From assembly GCF_014839805.1 (NCBI RefSeq), contig NC_051142.1:15780589-15844588 (forward strand): a DNA stretch of 64,000 nucleotides, in the 5' to 3' direction. Below the pieces are notes generated by a model. It saw only the letters and a program-made list of their open reading frames with translations. It was not told the DNA's origin and did no database searches. This stretch comes from Manduca sexta (Eukaryota; Arthropoda; Insecta; Lepidoptera; Sphingidae). The translations under genes and the position numbers were made by a program. Of this stretch, positions 11,545-23,444 are shown one piece after another. Each line of letters opens with the position of its first letter. Position 1 is the stretch's first letter.

Positions 11545-11650
11545 GTGTGCACACGGCCTGGCCGGCTCGAAAGCGGCGGTAATGCGGCGCGGCGCGGCGC
11601 GGCGCGGCGCGGCGGCGTCGCGGCGGAGATCCTGTGTCTGCCACCGCACT
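11545..11650. promoter_or_regulatory. CpG-rich island with (CGCGG)n run
   Basis: About 100 bp of extreme GC including repeated 'gcggc' units (11583-11615) and 'gtcgcggcggagatcctgtg'. Could be a CpG-type promoter or non-coding first exon, or merely a pentanucleotide microsatellite. No clear splice donor or TATA nearby. Confidence 0.3.
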
Positions 11651-12284
11651 CGATATCAATCAGTGTTTAATACATCTCTGTGCACACCGCACACGTAATA
11701 ACCGATACTTAGCTCTTTTTAAAGCAGAAGTACAATATAATATTCATTGCTTGGTTAAAAAATGCAATAACCACATTACCAAATGCGCATGCGCATTCGC
11801 ATGGATTTTGTATGGATGAGTGGAGTATAACAGAATATAACATTTGAATTTATGTATTACTTTTTTAAGTTAGTGGAAAGCATTGCTTGGGCATTGTTGT
11901 ATGGAAGACCATATTATAAAATAAAAAATTGTAAACCTAAATTTACTTAGACTCTTGCTTATCATTATGAAATAAAATACTAACACCTAACAATAAATAC
12001 TTGGACCGCAGATGTAAATTAATAAAGTTTAAGTTTCGAACAAAATAAATCCCAATAAAAAGTAATTTTAATTTTAGACGCTCTAATGCAACTGTTAGTA
12101 CTAAGTAAATTTGTCGCGGCGGCATCATTACACTTTCAGACAAAAATACACAAATACACGCGCCATATTCGCACTAAACGTCAAAATGATCACAAAACCG
12201 TAATTGTAAATTTGGAATTTTTGTTGCAAATATTCGTTATTCATAAATAATTTTGGCACAATATTAGCAGGGGTAAAGTCGAGT

Positions 12285-12415
12285 ATTTATTATTATTTAT
12301 TTATTTATTTAAGGACCTCCAACAAAGATACACGGCGTATAATAAATACAATGTCGTAAGATTGGTACAATTAATAATGTGACGTGCCTCTTCGATCATA
12401 GGAGACCACAGCATG
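12285..12415. repeat. Simple (TTTA)n with adjoining repeat fragment
   Basis: 'tatttatttatttatttaag' leads into 'gacctccaacaaagatacac', a phrase typical of dispersed lepidopteran repeats. Only one copy here, so family not assigned. Confidence 0.3.
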
Positions 12416-12863
12416 CAAATATATATATTAGTACTATTAGTAGTATTTATTAACCCAAAGCCAAAATGCTCCTATATTATAATAGCTATACAAATTACAT
12501 GCTTTAAAGTTAAGGCCGATATAGATAAGTAAACTTGCCTTACCCACACACTACGCTTTGATCCTTCATTTGTCGTAAAAAACAAAAGCAGACAGTGGTG
12601 TTACAAATGTTACTTAAATCTACTAAAGCCATAAAGTTTTTGCATTTCAAGTGGCATGTTTGTCAGCGCTAGCGGTTGTATTCGTGGTGCCGGCTCAAGA
12701 GCATGCACCTGTGAGGCCACTTCATACCACATGACATTGTGGGAACTGTATAGTACCGTTACGATGTCTTTCAATTGCTTTTATATGTTTAGAATGTGGA
12801 ATCCACTTGTAATGATGGTAAAGTTGCTGTGGTGTAGAGATGTAACAATTCTTCTATATAATA

Positions 12864-13285
12864 CAGTGGCTAGAGGTAAAATTTTCCGAAAGGGAGCAAG
12901 ATACAATATATAGTAATATGCATAATTGCCGTTTGAAAAACGTTCTGATAATAATTTGATTTTACATTAATCCTACTAATATAAATGTGAAAGTTTGTGA
13001 GGATGGATGTATGTATGTATGTTCCTCTCACGAAATAACTACTGAACGGATTTGGATGAAACTTTACAGTAATATTAGTTATACATCAGAATAACACCTA
13101 GGCTATAATTTATAATGATTTTGTGTAATTTGGTCATAATGTAACGGTACATATCAACTAAGTCGGAAAAAAAAATATCCCGGAAAATTTCCTTACGCGG
13201 GCGAAGCCGCGAGTAAAAGCTAGTTCTACATAAAAGGAAACCAGCAGGAATCGGATGATATGATCACCTTGATCCTTCGTCACTG
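12864..13285 (+). mobile_element. hAT-type MITE family B interrupted by a Helitron
   Basis: Left end 'cagtggctagaggtaaaatt' and 'ttccgaaagggagcaag'; right end 'aaaccagcaggaatcgg' and 'ccttcgtcactg'. The two halves are separated by the Helitron at 12971-13223. Flanking 8-mers no longer match well, so this is an old copy. Confidence 0.6.
12971..13223 (+). mobile_element. Non-autonomous Helitron (Lep1-like), 253 bp
   Basis: Starts TC ('tcctactaatataaatgtga') after A-12970 and ends in CTAG before T-13224, the expected A/T target. Just inside the end is the hairpin 'cgcgggcgaagccgcg'. No coding region. The layout matches the small lepidopteran Helitrons of the Lep1 type. It lies inside the MITE at 12864-13285. 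Confidence 0.8.
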
Positions 13286-14357
13286 CTACAATGTATGTTT
13301 AAGTTTTCATTATTATATTTCCTTCAATACTGATAAAGTTGGAGTTAAAATTTATAGTAAGTTGTAAATGTCGTTGAGGACCAAAGATTGTTTGAATTTT
13401 TATACGTCGCTTGTTTAACGTGTTGATTTCAGCTTTACGTGACAAGTTCAGCCATGAGTTAGAGATCTTTGATAAGGTAGGGCATTTTATGACGACCTCT
13501 ATGGTGCCACGAGGGCTGAGAAAACAGTGACTGCAAGCTCGAGTTATTTTGTTTTTATTTTATTTCCCAATAATATTTTTAGAGGGTTTTGGCACCCAAA
13601 CTATGTTTAACCAGTATTTTTAGAACCCATGACGAGACAAATAATCTAAAGTCCTTAATTATATATGTGGTTTTGGACGCCTTTATTCATGACACAAAAT
13701 CTTAATGGAGTCATAACTGTAGCGTCAAAATTATTTTAATTGGGTGCATTAGTGTCTGCCACTGCCTACCTTTTTAGGAACATAAGATGACGTATATTAC
13801 ACGAACTAATCCGACAATTATACGCAGTCTTTGACAACACAATTTTCTTTACATGCAACTGACACATGTAATTAATACAATTAACAGAATACTTCGCCAT
13901 ATTGTTATCTGTTTAATTACCGCAATGATGTCAATGTCGTCGAGTTTACACTGTAATTCGTTTATCGAGCAATTCTGACACCACTCGGATTTTATAGGAA
14001 TTGCTATTTTGGACTTTATAGGCATGTAGATACTGGCGGCATGCGGTTAAATTTAATCTGACAAAAGTTACAGTGTATTGTTAAAATTTGCTTGCGAGTT
14101 TCGCATGTTTGAAAGCTGTAATAATCCGCATTGAACTCGTCGTGTTTTTAATTTAATTGATTTGAAGAGTTTGTAGTAATCGGATAAACACCCTAATTCC
14201 CAGTAATCAAGGTTTACACTTCACGTCACCAAGACTTTAGTATTACAAAGCCTTTTAAGTTGAAATATAACAACATATTGTAAACAGAAATAGAAAAAGT
14301 TGTACTAACCTTAATACCTTTACAGACTTTCGCTTACGAGAAACCTACTATCAAATA
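13286..14357. other. No gene seen
   Basis: Unique AT-rich sequence without recognisable repeats or coding signal. Confidence 0.4.
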
Positions 14358-14478
14358 AATACACACACTCACGCCTTTGTTACCAGAAGGGTTAGGCAGA
14401 GACGCAACTGGTGCATCCAATATTTCGCCGTAGGTATTCCGTCCCATGATGTTATATGACGAGTCTATCGCCATATAA
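14358..14478 (-). mobile_element. SINE S2, 3' half
   Basis: 'cacacactcacgcctttgtt' then 'aggcagagacgcaactggtg', 'ttccgtcccatgatgttata' and 'ctatcgccatat' are the S2 tail and body in reverse. Head missing. Confidence 0.6.
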
Positions 14479-14599
14479 ATGTATGATGTCTAATAAAAAA
14501 AGTTATTTATACCTATAAATCACCGAGAAAGAACAAAATTGCAAAGATATAGCCATGTAAAAAGTTTATAGCAAGTTAAGCGACTTACTTATCTGCACA

Positions 14600-14785
14600 T
14601 CATTATTAATAACCGTGATAGCAAAAACTGTGTCGGCGCGTGCGCACGCCGCTAGCGACATCTGTCGGCGGCGGGTGAGGGCGGTTACCATCCCCAGACG
14701 CTGATAAGATAGAGGCTGATATATTACCGCCGGCGCCAATAAACACGGCTCATACGGGCGATACCAAATTAACGATTTTTCCACG
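14600..14785. promoter_or_regulatory. Candidate cis-regulatory island
   Basis: Unique GC-rich sequence with a GATA-type site ('gctgataagataga'), a forkhead-like 'caataaacac', homeodomain cores ('cattattaata', 'aaattaacga') and 'gcgacatctgtcggcggcgg'. Such mixed clusters are typical of enhancers; function is inferred. Confidence 0.35.
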
Positions 14786-16719
14786 ATACTAAAATTCCTG
14801 GTGCGTTAACAAATTGTGAAGGCGGATTTTCGTTGAGTTTTATAAAAAATAAAATACTTTATTTATCATGTAGGCGAACAAACTTGCACGTATGATACGT
14901 CAAAACAAAGTATAAGATTAATTATTATTATTCCTAAACAATTATTAAATTTACTTAAATAACTATGGACATTTTAAATTAGGGATAAAATGTATACTAA
15001 AGACAAGGTACAAACCGAAGTAACCAGCTCGGGCTGGCAAGTAGGGGATATAGGTATAGGTCTTGAATGAGGGTTCTTCTGGATTATTCTTTATTTCTAC
15101 TGTTATAGTATAGTAGGTATAGTAGAGCAGAAGTTATATGGTACTGCGCTTTAAATGTCATGGGAACTAAAGAAATTATAAGATTAATAAGATCGTCTTG
15201 CAATATATGAAATGACTAGGTATTTAAGATATTGTATCTCAAAATGATAAGCGCAATTAATTCTATGCACCTTTTGATATGAATCTTAAAGAAAGCTCAT
15301 CAATTAACATCCATTCTCAATATTTAAAAACCTAAACATCGACAAAACAATAAAGGAAACTCATTCAATATTTCATTATAGCTATTTTGTCAACGCTATA
15401 TACATAAATTCTAAACAAATTTCGGACTTGAATTCACAAAATCTTGCTAGTTCTTAGTTGATATTTTGAATTAAATTACTATGCGCAGTTCCTACATAAC
15501 CTTCTCACATATGCCTGCAATAATACTAAAAGCTCTGGCGCCAAGCGTTCCCATATTAAAGGACAAAATATTTTAAAACTCGCTGTCAGCATTTACAATT
15601 TGCTCAGCACAATTTACTATCAGTATTTTGAAAACTGAGAAGAGTTACTATCCTTTTGCGGACGAATTATACAATTTACGAACAGATAAAGGCATGGCAT
15701 ATACCAATTAGAGTAAGGGTTGACTTACAACAGTCAATATCTTTCAACAGTTGTTGATTGAACCGTTTACTCAACGCCACGTTTTGAGGGTGGACAGAGT
15801 ATAAAAAATAATAATTAATTTGACTCAGCCGATGCCCCGACTATTATTGATTAAGACGAAGAATGTGGAATCGATAACGGCCTAATGGAGTACGATAACT
15901 AATTAAAATACTATCTTTTACTGCAGCGGTATAATGCGGAATCAATTAATGAATCCAATATTGGAAGTTTAATTATTGGATATGTCGATATATTATACAG
16001 TTGATGGTATAGAATATCCAAGGACAAATTCTGGCCAATTGTTGTGGCAATTATGGAACTGTCAAGCCGCTATAGGTTGTTCAATATTACTGCACTTTAC
16101 TCGCCAGGTGTAGTACTTTGCCAAGTTAAAATCTTACTTCAGGCATATTATTCAAGGTTCAATTTTCTTTAATAACTACCATCCTCCTGCCCTTCTCACT
16201 TGGTTATATGGAAATTATTTTTACATGCTTTTGAAGGAGGTTCGCTTTAGTAATCGGTAATTTGGTTTCTAAAAATATTTTTTCCAAAATTTGTTCGTAA
16301 ATTCACCTGAATTGTCAACTTGGGAATCTAAGTTAGCATAATATATATCGATTATACCCGCATATTGCCACCAGTTCAAAATTTTAAGAGAAACGAAATA
16401 TACAGTTATATTAAAATTTAGGCCAGTTATAGAAGTTCGCTTACTTTAATTTAATTTGGATAGTTGAGGAAAGTATATGAAACATTACTTAATTTACATA
16501 GGTTGTGGTCTGCACACGTATGAAACGTTTCAACTATAAGCTAAACTGTTTTGGTTTAGTATAAGATCTGCGATCCACATTATAGGAAAGACGGAAACAA
16601 TAATTTCACATATACCCTTCTTTATTCGACTGCGCATCAGTAATAATCGGTACAAAGATCACTCTATCAAATGAAAGAATTATTGAAACTCTTACATTCC
16701 ACAACACTGCAGTTCCGTC
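14786..16719. other. Long AT-rich stretch, no gene seen
   Basis: Around 14840-15000 the phrase 'ataaaatactttatttatca' and following text resembles a dispersed repeat end, but no second copy is present. The remainder is unique AT-rich DNA. Confidence 0.4.
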
Positions 16720-16935
16720 CTTGCCGCGTTCCCCTCCCGAACCTATTCATCGGCATGCGAGCCGACGAATACTGTAATGAATAGATTTTATTCAAATTTA
16801 ATTCTTGAGTTACTGATATCTCCATCCTCTCCTAGTGACTGAGGTTTGTAATCTGTTACTGGGTTGCCGTTGTCATGGTTACTTAATTTAAAGGGTTGCG
16901 AGCACCTAAAGCGCTCACTCAAAAGTCGGTGTGTT
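16720..16935. promoter_or_regulatory. Candidate cis-regulatory island
   Basis: Unique sequence with GC blocks ('ccgttcccctcccgaaccta' is close to its left edge) and homeodomain-like 'taatgaatagattttattca'. Evidence is composition only. Confidence 0.25.
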
Positions 16936-17048
16936 TGTATAAGGCGACGCATGTTAGGCTAAAAATGTAGTAGCCGTGTTAAAAAGAAATCTTGTATGGA
17001 GCATCGGTTCAGACGCATCTATATTATAATACCTACATACTTAGTTAT

Positions 17049-17518
17049 TTGTGGCAAAGAGTCCGTATAATCTGATTCCTGTCGGCTTCCCTTTCATACT
17101 TTCGCATTTATGCATATTATTAGTAACTAGGGAAGCGGCGATAGCCTAGTTGGGTGTGGAATGGACTGCCGAGACGAATGTCCGCAGGTTCAAATCCCAA
17201 GGGCACACACCTCTGACTTTTCTAAAAAATCATGTGTGTATTCTTTGTGAATTTATCGTTCGCTTTAACGGTGAAGGAAAACATCGTGAGGAAACCTGCA
17301 CATCTGAGAAGTTCTCTATAGGAATTTCGAAGGTGTGTGAAGTCTACCAATCCGCACTAGGCCAGCGTGGTGGACTAAGGCCTAATCCCTCTCAGTAGTA
17401 GAGGAGGCCCGTGCCCAGCAGTGGGCAAGTATATAATACAGGGCTGATATTATTATTATTATTAGTAACTATAAGATGTGTCGGTTTCCCCTTCGGAAAA
17501 TTTCACCGTTCACCACTG
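17049..17518 (-). mobile_element. hAT-type MITE family B with nested SINE
   Basis: Flanked by the perfect 8-bp duplication 'ttagttat' (17041-17048 and 17519-17526). Right end 'cgttcaccactg' and left end 'ttgtggcaaagagtccg' correspond to family B termini; the internal 'ctgtcggcttccctttc' is diagnostic. Split by the S1 SINE at 17130-17462. Confidence 0.8.
17130..17462 (+). mobile_element. tRNA-derived SINE S1, full length (reference copy)
   Basis: Head 'ggcgatagcctagttgggtg' (Pol III A box TAGCCTAGTTGG) and 'cgcaggttcaaatcccaagg' (B box GGTTCAAATCC). The body runs through 'ggaaaacatcgtgaggaaac', the tail 'ccctctcagtagtagaggag' and 'gcagtgggcaag', and a (TTA)n end. The flanking 'attattagtaacta' appears on both sides as its target duplication inside the MITE. 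No protein coding. Confidence 0.88.
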
Positions 17519-17565
17519 TTAGTTATACGTTGTTAGTCAGAAATAATCATATTTATTTATTGCAA

Positions 17566-17740
17566 TTGAAAGGCATGATATTCCCGCTTGCCCGATGGTA
17601 AGCGATACGGCCGCCCAAAAACAATAGCAATACCATACAGAACTTTGAATTACAAATTTCGCGATACTCTGCCCGTATCACTCTGAGACATAAGATGTTA
17701 AGTCTCATAATGCTTAGTAATTGCTCTAACTTCTCATAAT
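17566..17740 (-). mobile_element. Family A, degraded copy
   Basis: 'gcccgatggtaagcgatacg' and 'ataagatgttaagtctcat' match family A in reverse; the middle is diverged. Confidence 0.45.
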
Positions 17741-18029
17741 TGCCTTGAGTTATAATAGGTGATAAAAATGTTTTACAATTAGGTAACGTCCGCTCCATAG
17801 TTAGCAATAAAACAATAACATTTAACGCATACTTTTTGCACAATTATATAAATATATACAGTACATATTGTTATCTACATCTTCACTAATTACGTTTTTA
17901 AAGCCGTTCAGCGTGCATTTTGATTTATGACAATAACAAACTTGTTAATTACATTACAGAGTTTTAATTAGAGCTCATTACGCATGTGAGCGGAATAAAG
18001 ATGACGAATAAGATTTATCCTTGCTTAAA

Positions 18030-18455
18030 AGAAAGAATTTATAAATATAAAACAGTCTTTTTCCGTCTGTCTTTGTTATCGATTTTCTCAAAATCTACGG
18101 AACGGATTTGTATGAAATTTGGTATAGAGATAGTTTAAGACCCTGGGAAGGTTATAGGCCCACTTGTTGGCGATGAGCCAGTACTTAATCAGTTAAAATT
18201 AAAATAGGCGTTATAAGAAAAAATATTATTATAGAAATTCACATACGACGAAAAACTCTCAAGTGACATGTAAGTAAGTATAAAAAAAAACAACATTTTA
18301 TCGAGAGATCGGAATTTAAATAATTAAAAAACAAAACTAAATCTTACTAAAAAGGTTTTGCATCGCCAACACTCCCCCTATTCCGGGAAAATAAATAGCG
18401 GGTCTTTTATCCCGGAAAACTCGTTCACGCGGGCGAAGGCGCGAGCAAAAACTAG
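18030..18455 (+). mobile_element. Non-autonomous Helitron, 5' end unclear
   Basis: Ends at CTAG (18452-18455) before T, preceded by the hairpin region 'cgcgggcgaaggcgcgagca'. Body phrases 'cggaacggatttgtatgaaa' and 'gaccctgggaaggttatagg' recur in the Helitrons at 47.4 and 62.6 kb. The left boundary is approximate. Confidence 0.65.
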
Positions 18456-18769
18456 TTTAGACTATAGTTTACTCGAAAAACTTGAATCGTTTACAACTTT
18501 TAGTTACCAATGACTTGGCACACAAATTATAACAATTATGAATTTATAGAAACCCATTTAGAACTCAAATAGCTGACCAAGGCAATAAGAGCGTCGGTGT
18601 ATATTCTATGTACTACAAATAACTTAATTAACCCAATTTGTCTCGTTTTAATCATAAATAACAATTTACATAATACAAATTACGTTGTAAACCCGCATTC
18701 CAGCAAACTTAACCCTATTATACATCAGTACATGAAAAAAGATCGAGAATACAGAGTACAACGTCGGTA

Positions 18770-18970
18770 CTAATGAAGGTTGGTGTCACACGAACGATTT
18801 ACGCGCCGCGCACTAAAAATAAACGCGACGTGTGCGCAACTAAAAGCTTCGATGTCGGGCAAAAGGTAAAAAACGGACGGGAACGCCCCCCAAGGCTCCG
18901 CCTTCGACGGCCCTTCGCGGTAAATACGGCTTTCATCGGCCACTCTACAGGTTTGTTGTTATTTATAGGG
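18770..18970. promoter_or_regulatory. Candidate cis-regulatory island
   Basis: Unique sequence with CpG-rich segments ('gatttacgcgccgcgcacta', 'ccaaggctccgccttcgacg') amid AT-rich DNA. Short open frames on both strands carry no protein-like pattern. Confidence 0.3.
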
Positions 18971-19267
18971 TTAGGGTGACCAGTATTGCTTTTATTGGAA
19001 GTATGGTAGAACATGAGATATGCAATTGTGTACTAGGAATATTTTAGTTGCTCTTTGTTAAAGCATCTTATTCTATATTGTAGGTTAGTATGATTAAGAA
19101 TTAATTATCTTCTATTGTCATTATAATAACAATATCGCCGGTTGAAAGGCTTATTGACTTATTGACTTTTTTTTTCGAAAAAATAACTAGTTTAACAAAA
19201 CAGAAAAAGGTGCTGATTTTAGATATACATATGAAACTTAGTGTCAATTAGCCTTTTAAACGTCGAT

Positions 19268-19557
19268 ATAAACTATCCCTCTTCTGGCTACGAGACTCTT
19301 CTACTACTGATTTAGATGAAGTTTAAATCCACTACGCTGGCCTAGTGCGGATAGGCAGACTACACATATCCTCAAAATTCTTTTAGAAAACTCAGGTATA
19401 CAGGGTTCTTTAGGATATTTTCCTCCACCATTAAAGCAAGTGATAATTCACAAAGAATATACACCTAACTTTGGAAAATCAAGCGTTTCCTTGTGTTTGA
19501 ACCTGCGGACATTCGACTCAGCAATCCGTTCCTTTCCCAACTAGTCTATCGCCATTT
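19268..19557 (-). mobile_element. SINE S1, old near full-length copy
   Basis: In reverse: 'ctggcctagtgcggataggc', 'gttcctttcccaactagtct' (A box region) and 'gtgtttgaacctgcggacat' (B box). The many substitutions suggest an older insertion than 17130-17462. Confidence 0.65.
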
Positions 19558-20534
19558 CAAATAAAGTATTCTATATATTATATATTGTCGATAGATAATG
19601 TTTGAAGACAGTTACACCGAAAATAACAATTTTCCTTTAAAATCACTCAAATGTGTATTATGCACCAATTAACATTCGCATCTCTCACGACAAACGACTC
19701 CAAGACGATTTCGATAGCATAGAATCCTATACTATATATTCATATATTTCATATCATTTAAACTGCCTACGAATAGCATTAGTGTCCAATATAATATTCA
19801 AAAATGTTTACTAAATGTCACGGTATCCGTACATAAAAATATACCGTTAGCAACATCAGTAAATTAACACACGTACAGCCAGCAAGCACAACATTAACAG
19901 ACTGGACGTCTCTACATTACTTTGCCTATATTATGTACAAAACAAGTATCAATAAATAATTGGTAGAGTGGACACCATCTTTAAACTTATTGTAGGATAT
20001 TACTGGGACAAATTGAATTTGTATACTGTATGGAAGTTTTAAATTTGGAACAGTTTTTATGCCGCCTTTTATTTTAATTTTTTATAGCGTTTCGTATTGG
20101 TTAATTACATTTAATTACACCGGTCATCAGGTAAACGCTTTAAGGCGCTCCAACTCTTATATTAATTACCCGACCACGTCAAGGACAGTTTCTAGTGGGG
20201 TACAAACCTCGGCTCAGAGTGGTCACTGGGAGAATGCGTAAACCTCGAATAGGTATTATGCAGGCATCATAATGTGAGTATACTGCAGTTTGAATTTAGT
20301 GGATTACAGTACCGGACTCTAGTAGTGAGATTGTATCTCGTAGTCGTATTACTTATGTCTTATTTGCGCAGTTTGTAGGTTCTATACATATGATTGTTTA
20401 CTACTAGTTAATTTCTTAGGCGAATCAGTCAGTGGAAGCTATTCACACTGACATAATTCAAAACATTTCATAAACAAAAAAAGTCAACAATAATTTCATC
20501 GCAATTCCCAAATTTAAATTCCAACATGGTCACC
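19558..20534. other. No gene seen
   Basis: AT-rich unique sequence. Between 20130 and 20250 the composition is more balanced, without coding character. Confidence 0.4.
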
Positions 20535-20735
20535 CTACAGAGCGCAGCACGTATATAGAGACGAGGCGATTATTTTCCGAGTTATATGCATTACACGGAC
20601 AGAAACTAGTTTGAACATAATGCGGCGGTCAGTGACTCCGGCGCAGTCTCTCTGCCGGCTAATCATTGAAAGCTTCCGTTTTCTTCGGCTCGTTTGGTTA
20701 TTAATGAAAATTGACAGGTTATAGGCCTGTGGTAT
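20535..20735. promoter_or_regulatory. Candidate cis-regulatory island
   Basis: Unique, GC-richer; 'ccggcgcagtctctctgccg' sits beside homeodomain-like 'gctaatcattgaaag' and 'ttggttattaatga'. Enhancer role inferred only. Confidence 0.3.
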
Positions 20736-21299
20736 GTATGGGAATTGAGTGAACGCAATGTGATGCAAGTAAAAAGTGGTTGAGTTTTGAAGCTTTGCTG
20801 AATATTTGGACCAAGTTATGTCAAAATGTACCAACAAATTTTAAATAACATTTATGAATTGTTAATTATTATAGTTTGATTTTTATAGCCATAAAAAATG
20901 TGTGAATTCACTCATACTTTTTTGTGTCAGATATAAATAGATCTTGAGGTGTTTTGCTGAACAGTAAATCATAGTTGGATTGATTGCGTGTTAAATATTA
21001 ATAATTTATTTTTGCATAATTTGTAAGCATTTTCTCATAAGTGAGTCTAACTAACAGAGGGTTTTTGATTTATTTTTGGATAATGTGGTAGGTACAATTT
21101 GGCATAACTGGGTTCAACAACAAAGGGTTTTTGTAGTAAATTGTAACTTGTAACACTTGATGCTTGATACAGGCCACTTTTGACAGGTCCGACTCAAAAT
21201 CTGTAGAGAAGGGCTAAGTTCAGCTTTGGACTACATGTAGCTGAGAATGATAAGTATAATTTAGTCCATAAAGGAATGATAAAAAATCGGATAATAAAC

Positions 21300-21362
21300 G
21301 TAAGGAGAACATTTAAATATAAATACCGCGATAAAATCCAAAAAATAGTTTAATTTTAATGA
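21300..21362 (+). repeat. Family D tail
   Basis: 'accgcgataaaatccaaaaa' followed by 'atagtttaattttaat' matches the family D tail seen at 0.77 and 57.8 kb. Confidence 0.4.
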
Positions 21363-21689
21363 TAAAAAATCGTAAAAAATTACCCAATTTTTGCTAGAAC
21401 TATTAAGTGCAGTCAGGTGATTTTCACCATAACTATTGTCAATTCTAGTCAAGTTTTAACATTATTTTTATTTACAGTAAGGCTGAATTTGGTAGGAAGT
21501 AAAGGACGATCTAAAATAACTCTAACGTGAGAATTATGTCGGCTTGTTTTCACCTGAAAGTACACTGGCTGACCCCGGAACGTGAATCGACAGAACGCGC
21601 CACTGTGGTTATTCATTATGCTACAATCTCGAATAAAATATATGAAAATTTTTATCAGTTAATGTTACTATAATTTTAAAATAGCTGGT

Positions 21690-21880
21690 AGTTGACTGCT
21701 TCAGTAAGGTAGTGGTATTGCGTGGTACGACCCTGAGGTCTCGGGTTAGAATGGTCGGGCAAAGTGATGAAGTTTTTTGACTCAGTATAATTCCGGAATT
21801 TATACCCGATATGGCGATAGGCTCGCCCCCATCTCAAGGGACACTTGGAAAGTGGGTGGATAAAGGCGCAATGAGTATTG
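21690..21880 (+). mobile_element. SINE S2, diverged and internally shortened
   Basis: 'tgaggtctcgggttagaatg' (mutated B box), 'gtcgggcaaagtgatgaag', 'cccgatatggcgataggctc' and 'gaaagtgggtgg' occur in S2 order, with part of the body missing. Confidence 0.6.
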
Positions 21881-22244
21881 TTGATAGTTGTTAGTAGTAT
21901 TTACCAGGCCAGTCTTCGCTCTATAACATAACCAAATAGCTTATACGTGGCTGTAATTTGTAAGATCGTACGCACGAATCCCGATAAGTTTTGCAAATTA
22001 TATTACTGGACATAATCAGTCTAACTTATAAAAAATTCGCAAAGCTATGCCTCGATCAGCTGTAAGTCAAAACCCGCCATCTTGCCTCTTAATAAGGTTT
22101 AAACTAGGAAACTGGTGATGTTTTAGACAGTTGTTTAAGCAATTCTTAACTACCTCTTAACGCTAAAACAAGTTTATGAATAAGACAGAGTATGTTTCTG
22201 TTTTACAAAAATCTCCCTTCTTACAATACTCTTCGCGTTGAAAA

Positions 22245-22440
22245 AGAATTTTGCTTAGATTATTCGACCGGTCGTGCCTGCCGTCAACCTCCATTGAGAG
22301 ATTTAGTTTATTATAAATCGTGTGAGAAATTGAAGTGTTGCCTGAACCGGGACTCAAATCCAGCACCTCACGGGAGGACGAATTACGTCTTAAATAGCGG
22401 GACATCACCCTCTGCACCCAATGAGTTAATCACAACCAAC
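22245..22440 (-). mobile_element. Probable tRNA-derived SINE, family S3
   Basis: On the minus strand 'ttaactcattgggtgcagag' resembles an A box and 'ctggatttgagtcccggttc' a B box, about 60 bp apart as in tRNA genes. Past its head (22410-22610) the sequence holds a loose direct repeat ('aatgagttaatcacaaccaa' and 'aatgagttaaacagaaccaa'). Confidence 0.4.
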
Positions 22441-22973
22441 TGTAACCTAAGTTATATTTCCGTGAAAAATCACTTTTGTGAACTGAATAAAAATTATATC
22501 AACTGAATAAAAAGAAAAACCAGAATTCTTAATGAGTTAAACAGAACCAACTATAACCTTAAGTAGTTATAATTTTGTGTAAAAGAACTTTCGTGAAATC
22601 ATTAGAATAACAAAAATAAATAAAAAAGAAAATCTGTCCACAGCCCATATACCCTCTAATTTGATAATTTATTAATAGTTTAACAAATACAGTCCTATAT
22701 AATCATTCTTGCAAAACATTTCTTTTTATCGCGTCGAAGCATTAGATTTAATGTAACGATTTATTTCATTGATAAAATAACCCGATAGCACTTTTATCGC
22801 TAACGTCGCGAATAACTTACTGGAACATAATTATTGTTATGTAATGCACGCATTCGCGTAGTTTATGGGTGCGCCCTTGTAGATAGTAATCACTTTTTGT
22901 TAATTAAACTAGAGAATTTATGTTACTTTACAGTTGAGTTATCTAAGTAATCACTTATGCTTTCCAACACTAT

Positions 22974-23335
22974 ATTATGCTATTGCCTCCGTGGCGTAGT
23001 CGTAGTGCGTATATTGCTCTGGAGTCCCAAGTTCGAATCCCGGGTAAGTAATATTGCATTTTATATGCAGTATTGGAGTTTGGACCTTGAGCTCGATATG
23101 GCGATAGGCCTCGTACAAGTCGCAGGAGGTCGCTGGATGCGGGCCGTTTCCAATAGGTCGATCTGGAAATCTTTAGGGAAGGCCCATGTTTAACAGTGGA
23201 CATCCTGCAGCTGATGATGATGATGGCCATAGGCTCGTCCCCTATCACATCATGGGACCGAACACACACGACGGAGTCTGGATGCGTCTATTGCGCCTCT
23301 GTTTATCCCTTCGAGGATAGAGGCATAATGTGTAA
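22974..23335 (+). mobile_element. SINE S2 split by an RTE 3' end
   Basis: Head 'tgcctccgtggcgtagtcgt', B box 'gttcgaatcccgggtaagta' and body up to 'gatatggcgatagg' are followed, after a 114-bp insert, by 'ccataggctcgtcccctatc' and the S2 tail 'tatcccttcgaggatagagg'. The insert is the RTE fragment at 23109-23222. Confidence 0.75.
23109..23222 (+). mobile_element. RTE-type retrotransposon 3' end, 5'-truncated
   Basis: The reading frame to the stop at 23191-23193 ends in VAGGRWMRAVSNRS and SIWKSLGKAHV, the familiar C-terminus of lepidopteran RTE-like endonuclease/reverse transcriptases, followed by a short 3' UTR and (GAT)n. 'atggcgatagg' before it and 'atggccatagg' after it (23223-23233) are a near-perfect 11-bp target duplication. 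Only about 28 codons remain. Confidence 0.7.
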
Positions 23336-23444
23336 TTGTGTAGGTGTCATTTTATTTACAAGTATTGATGTCAGTTGCTGTTATAGTTGAAGTAAACAGT
23401 TTTGTTATACGTGCACGGTAAAGTGACCTCACTGTACAAAAGAA

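Noticed and set aside
22192..22506. 104-codon plus-strand frame
   Set aside because: Lies over a probable SINE head in reverse; no protein character.
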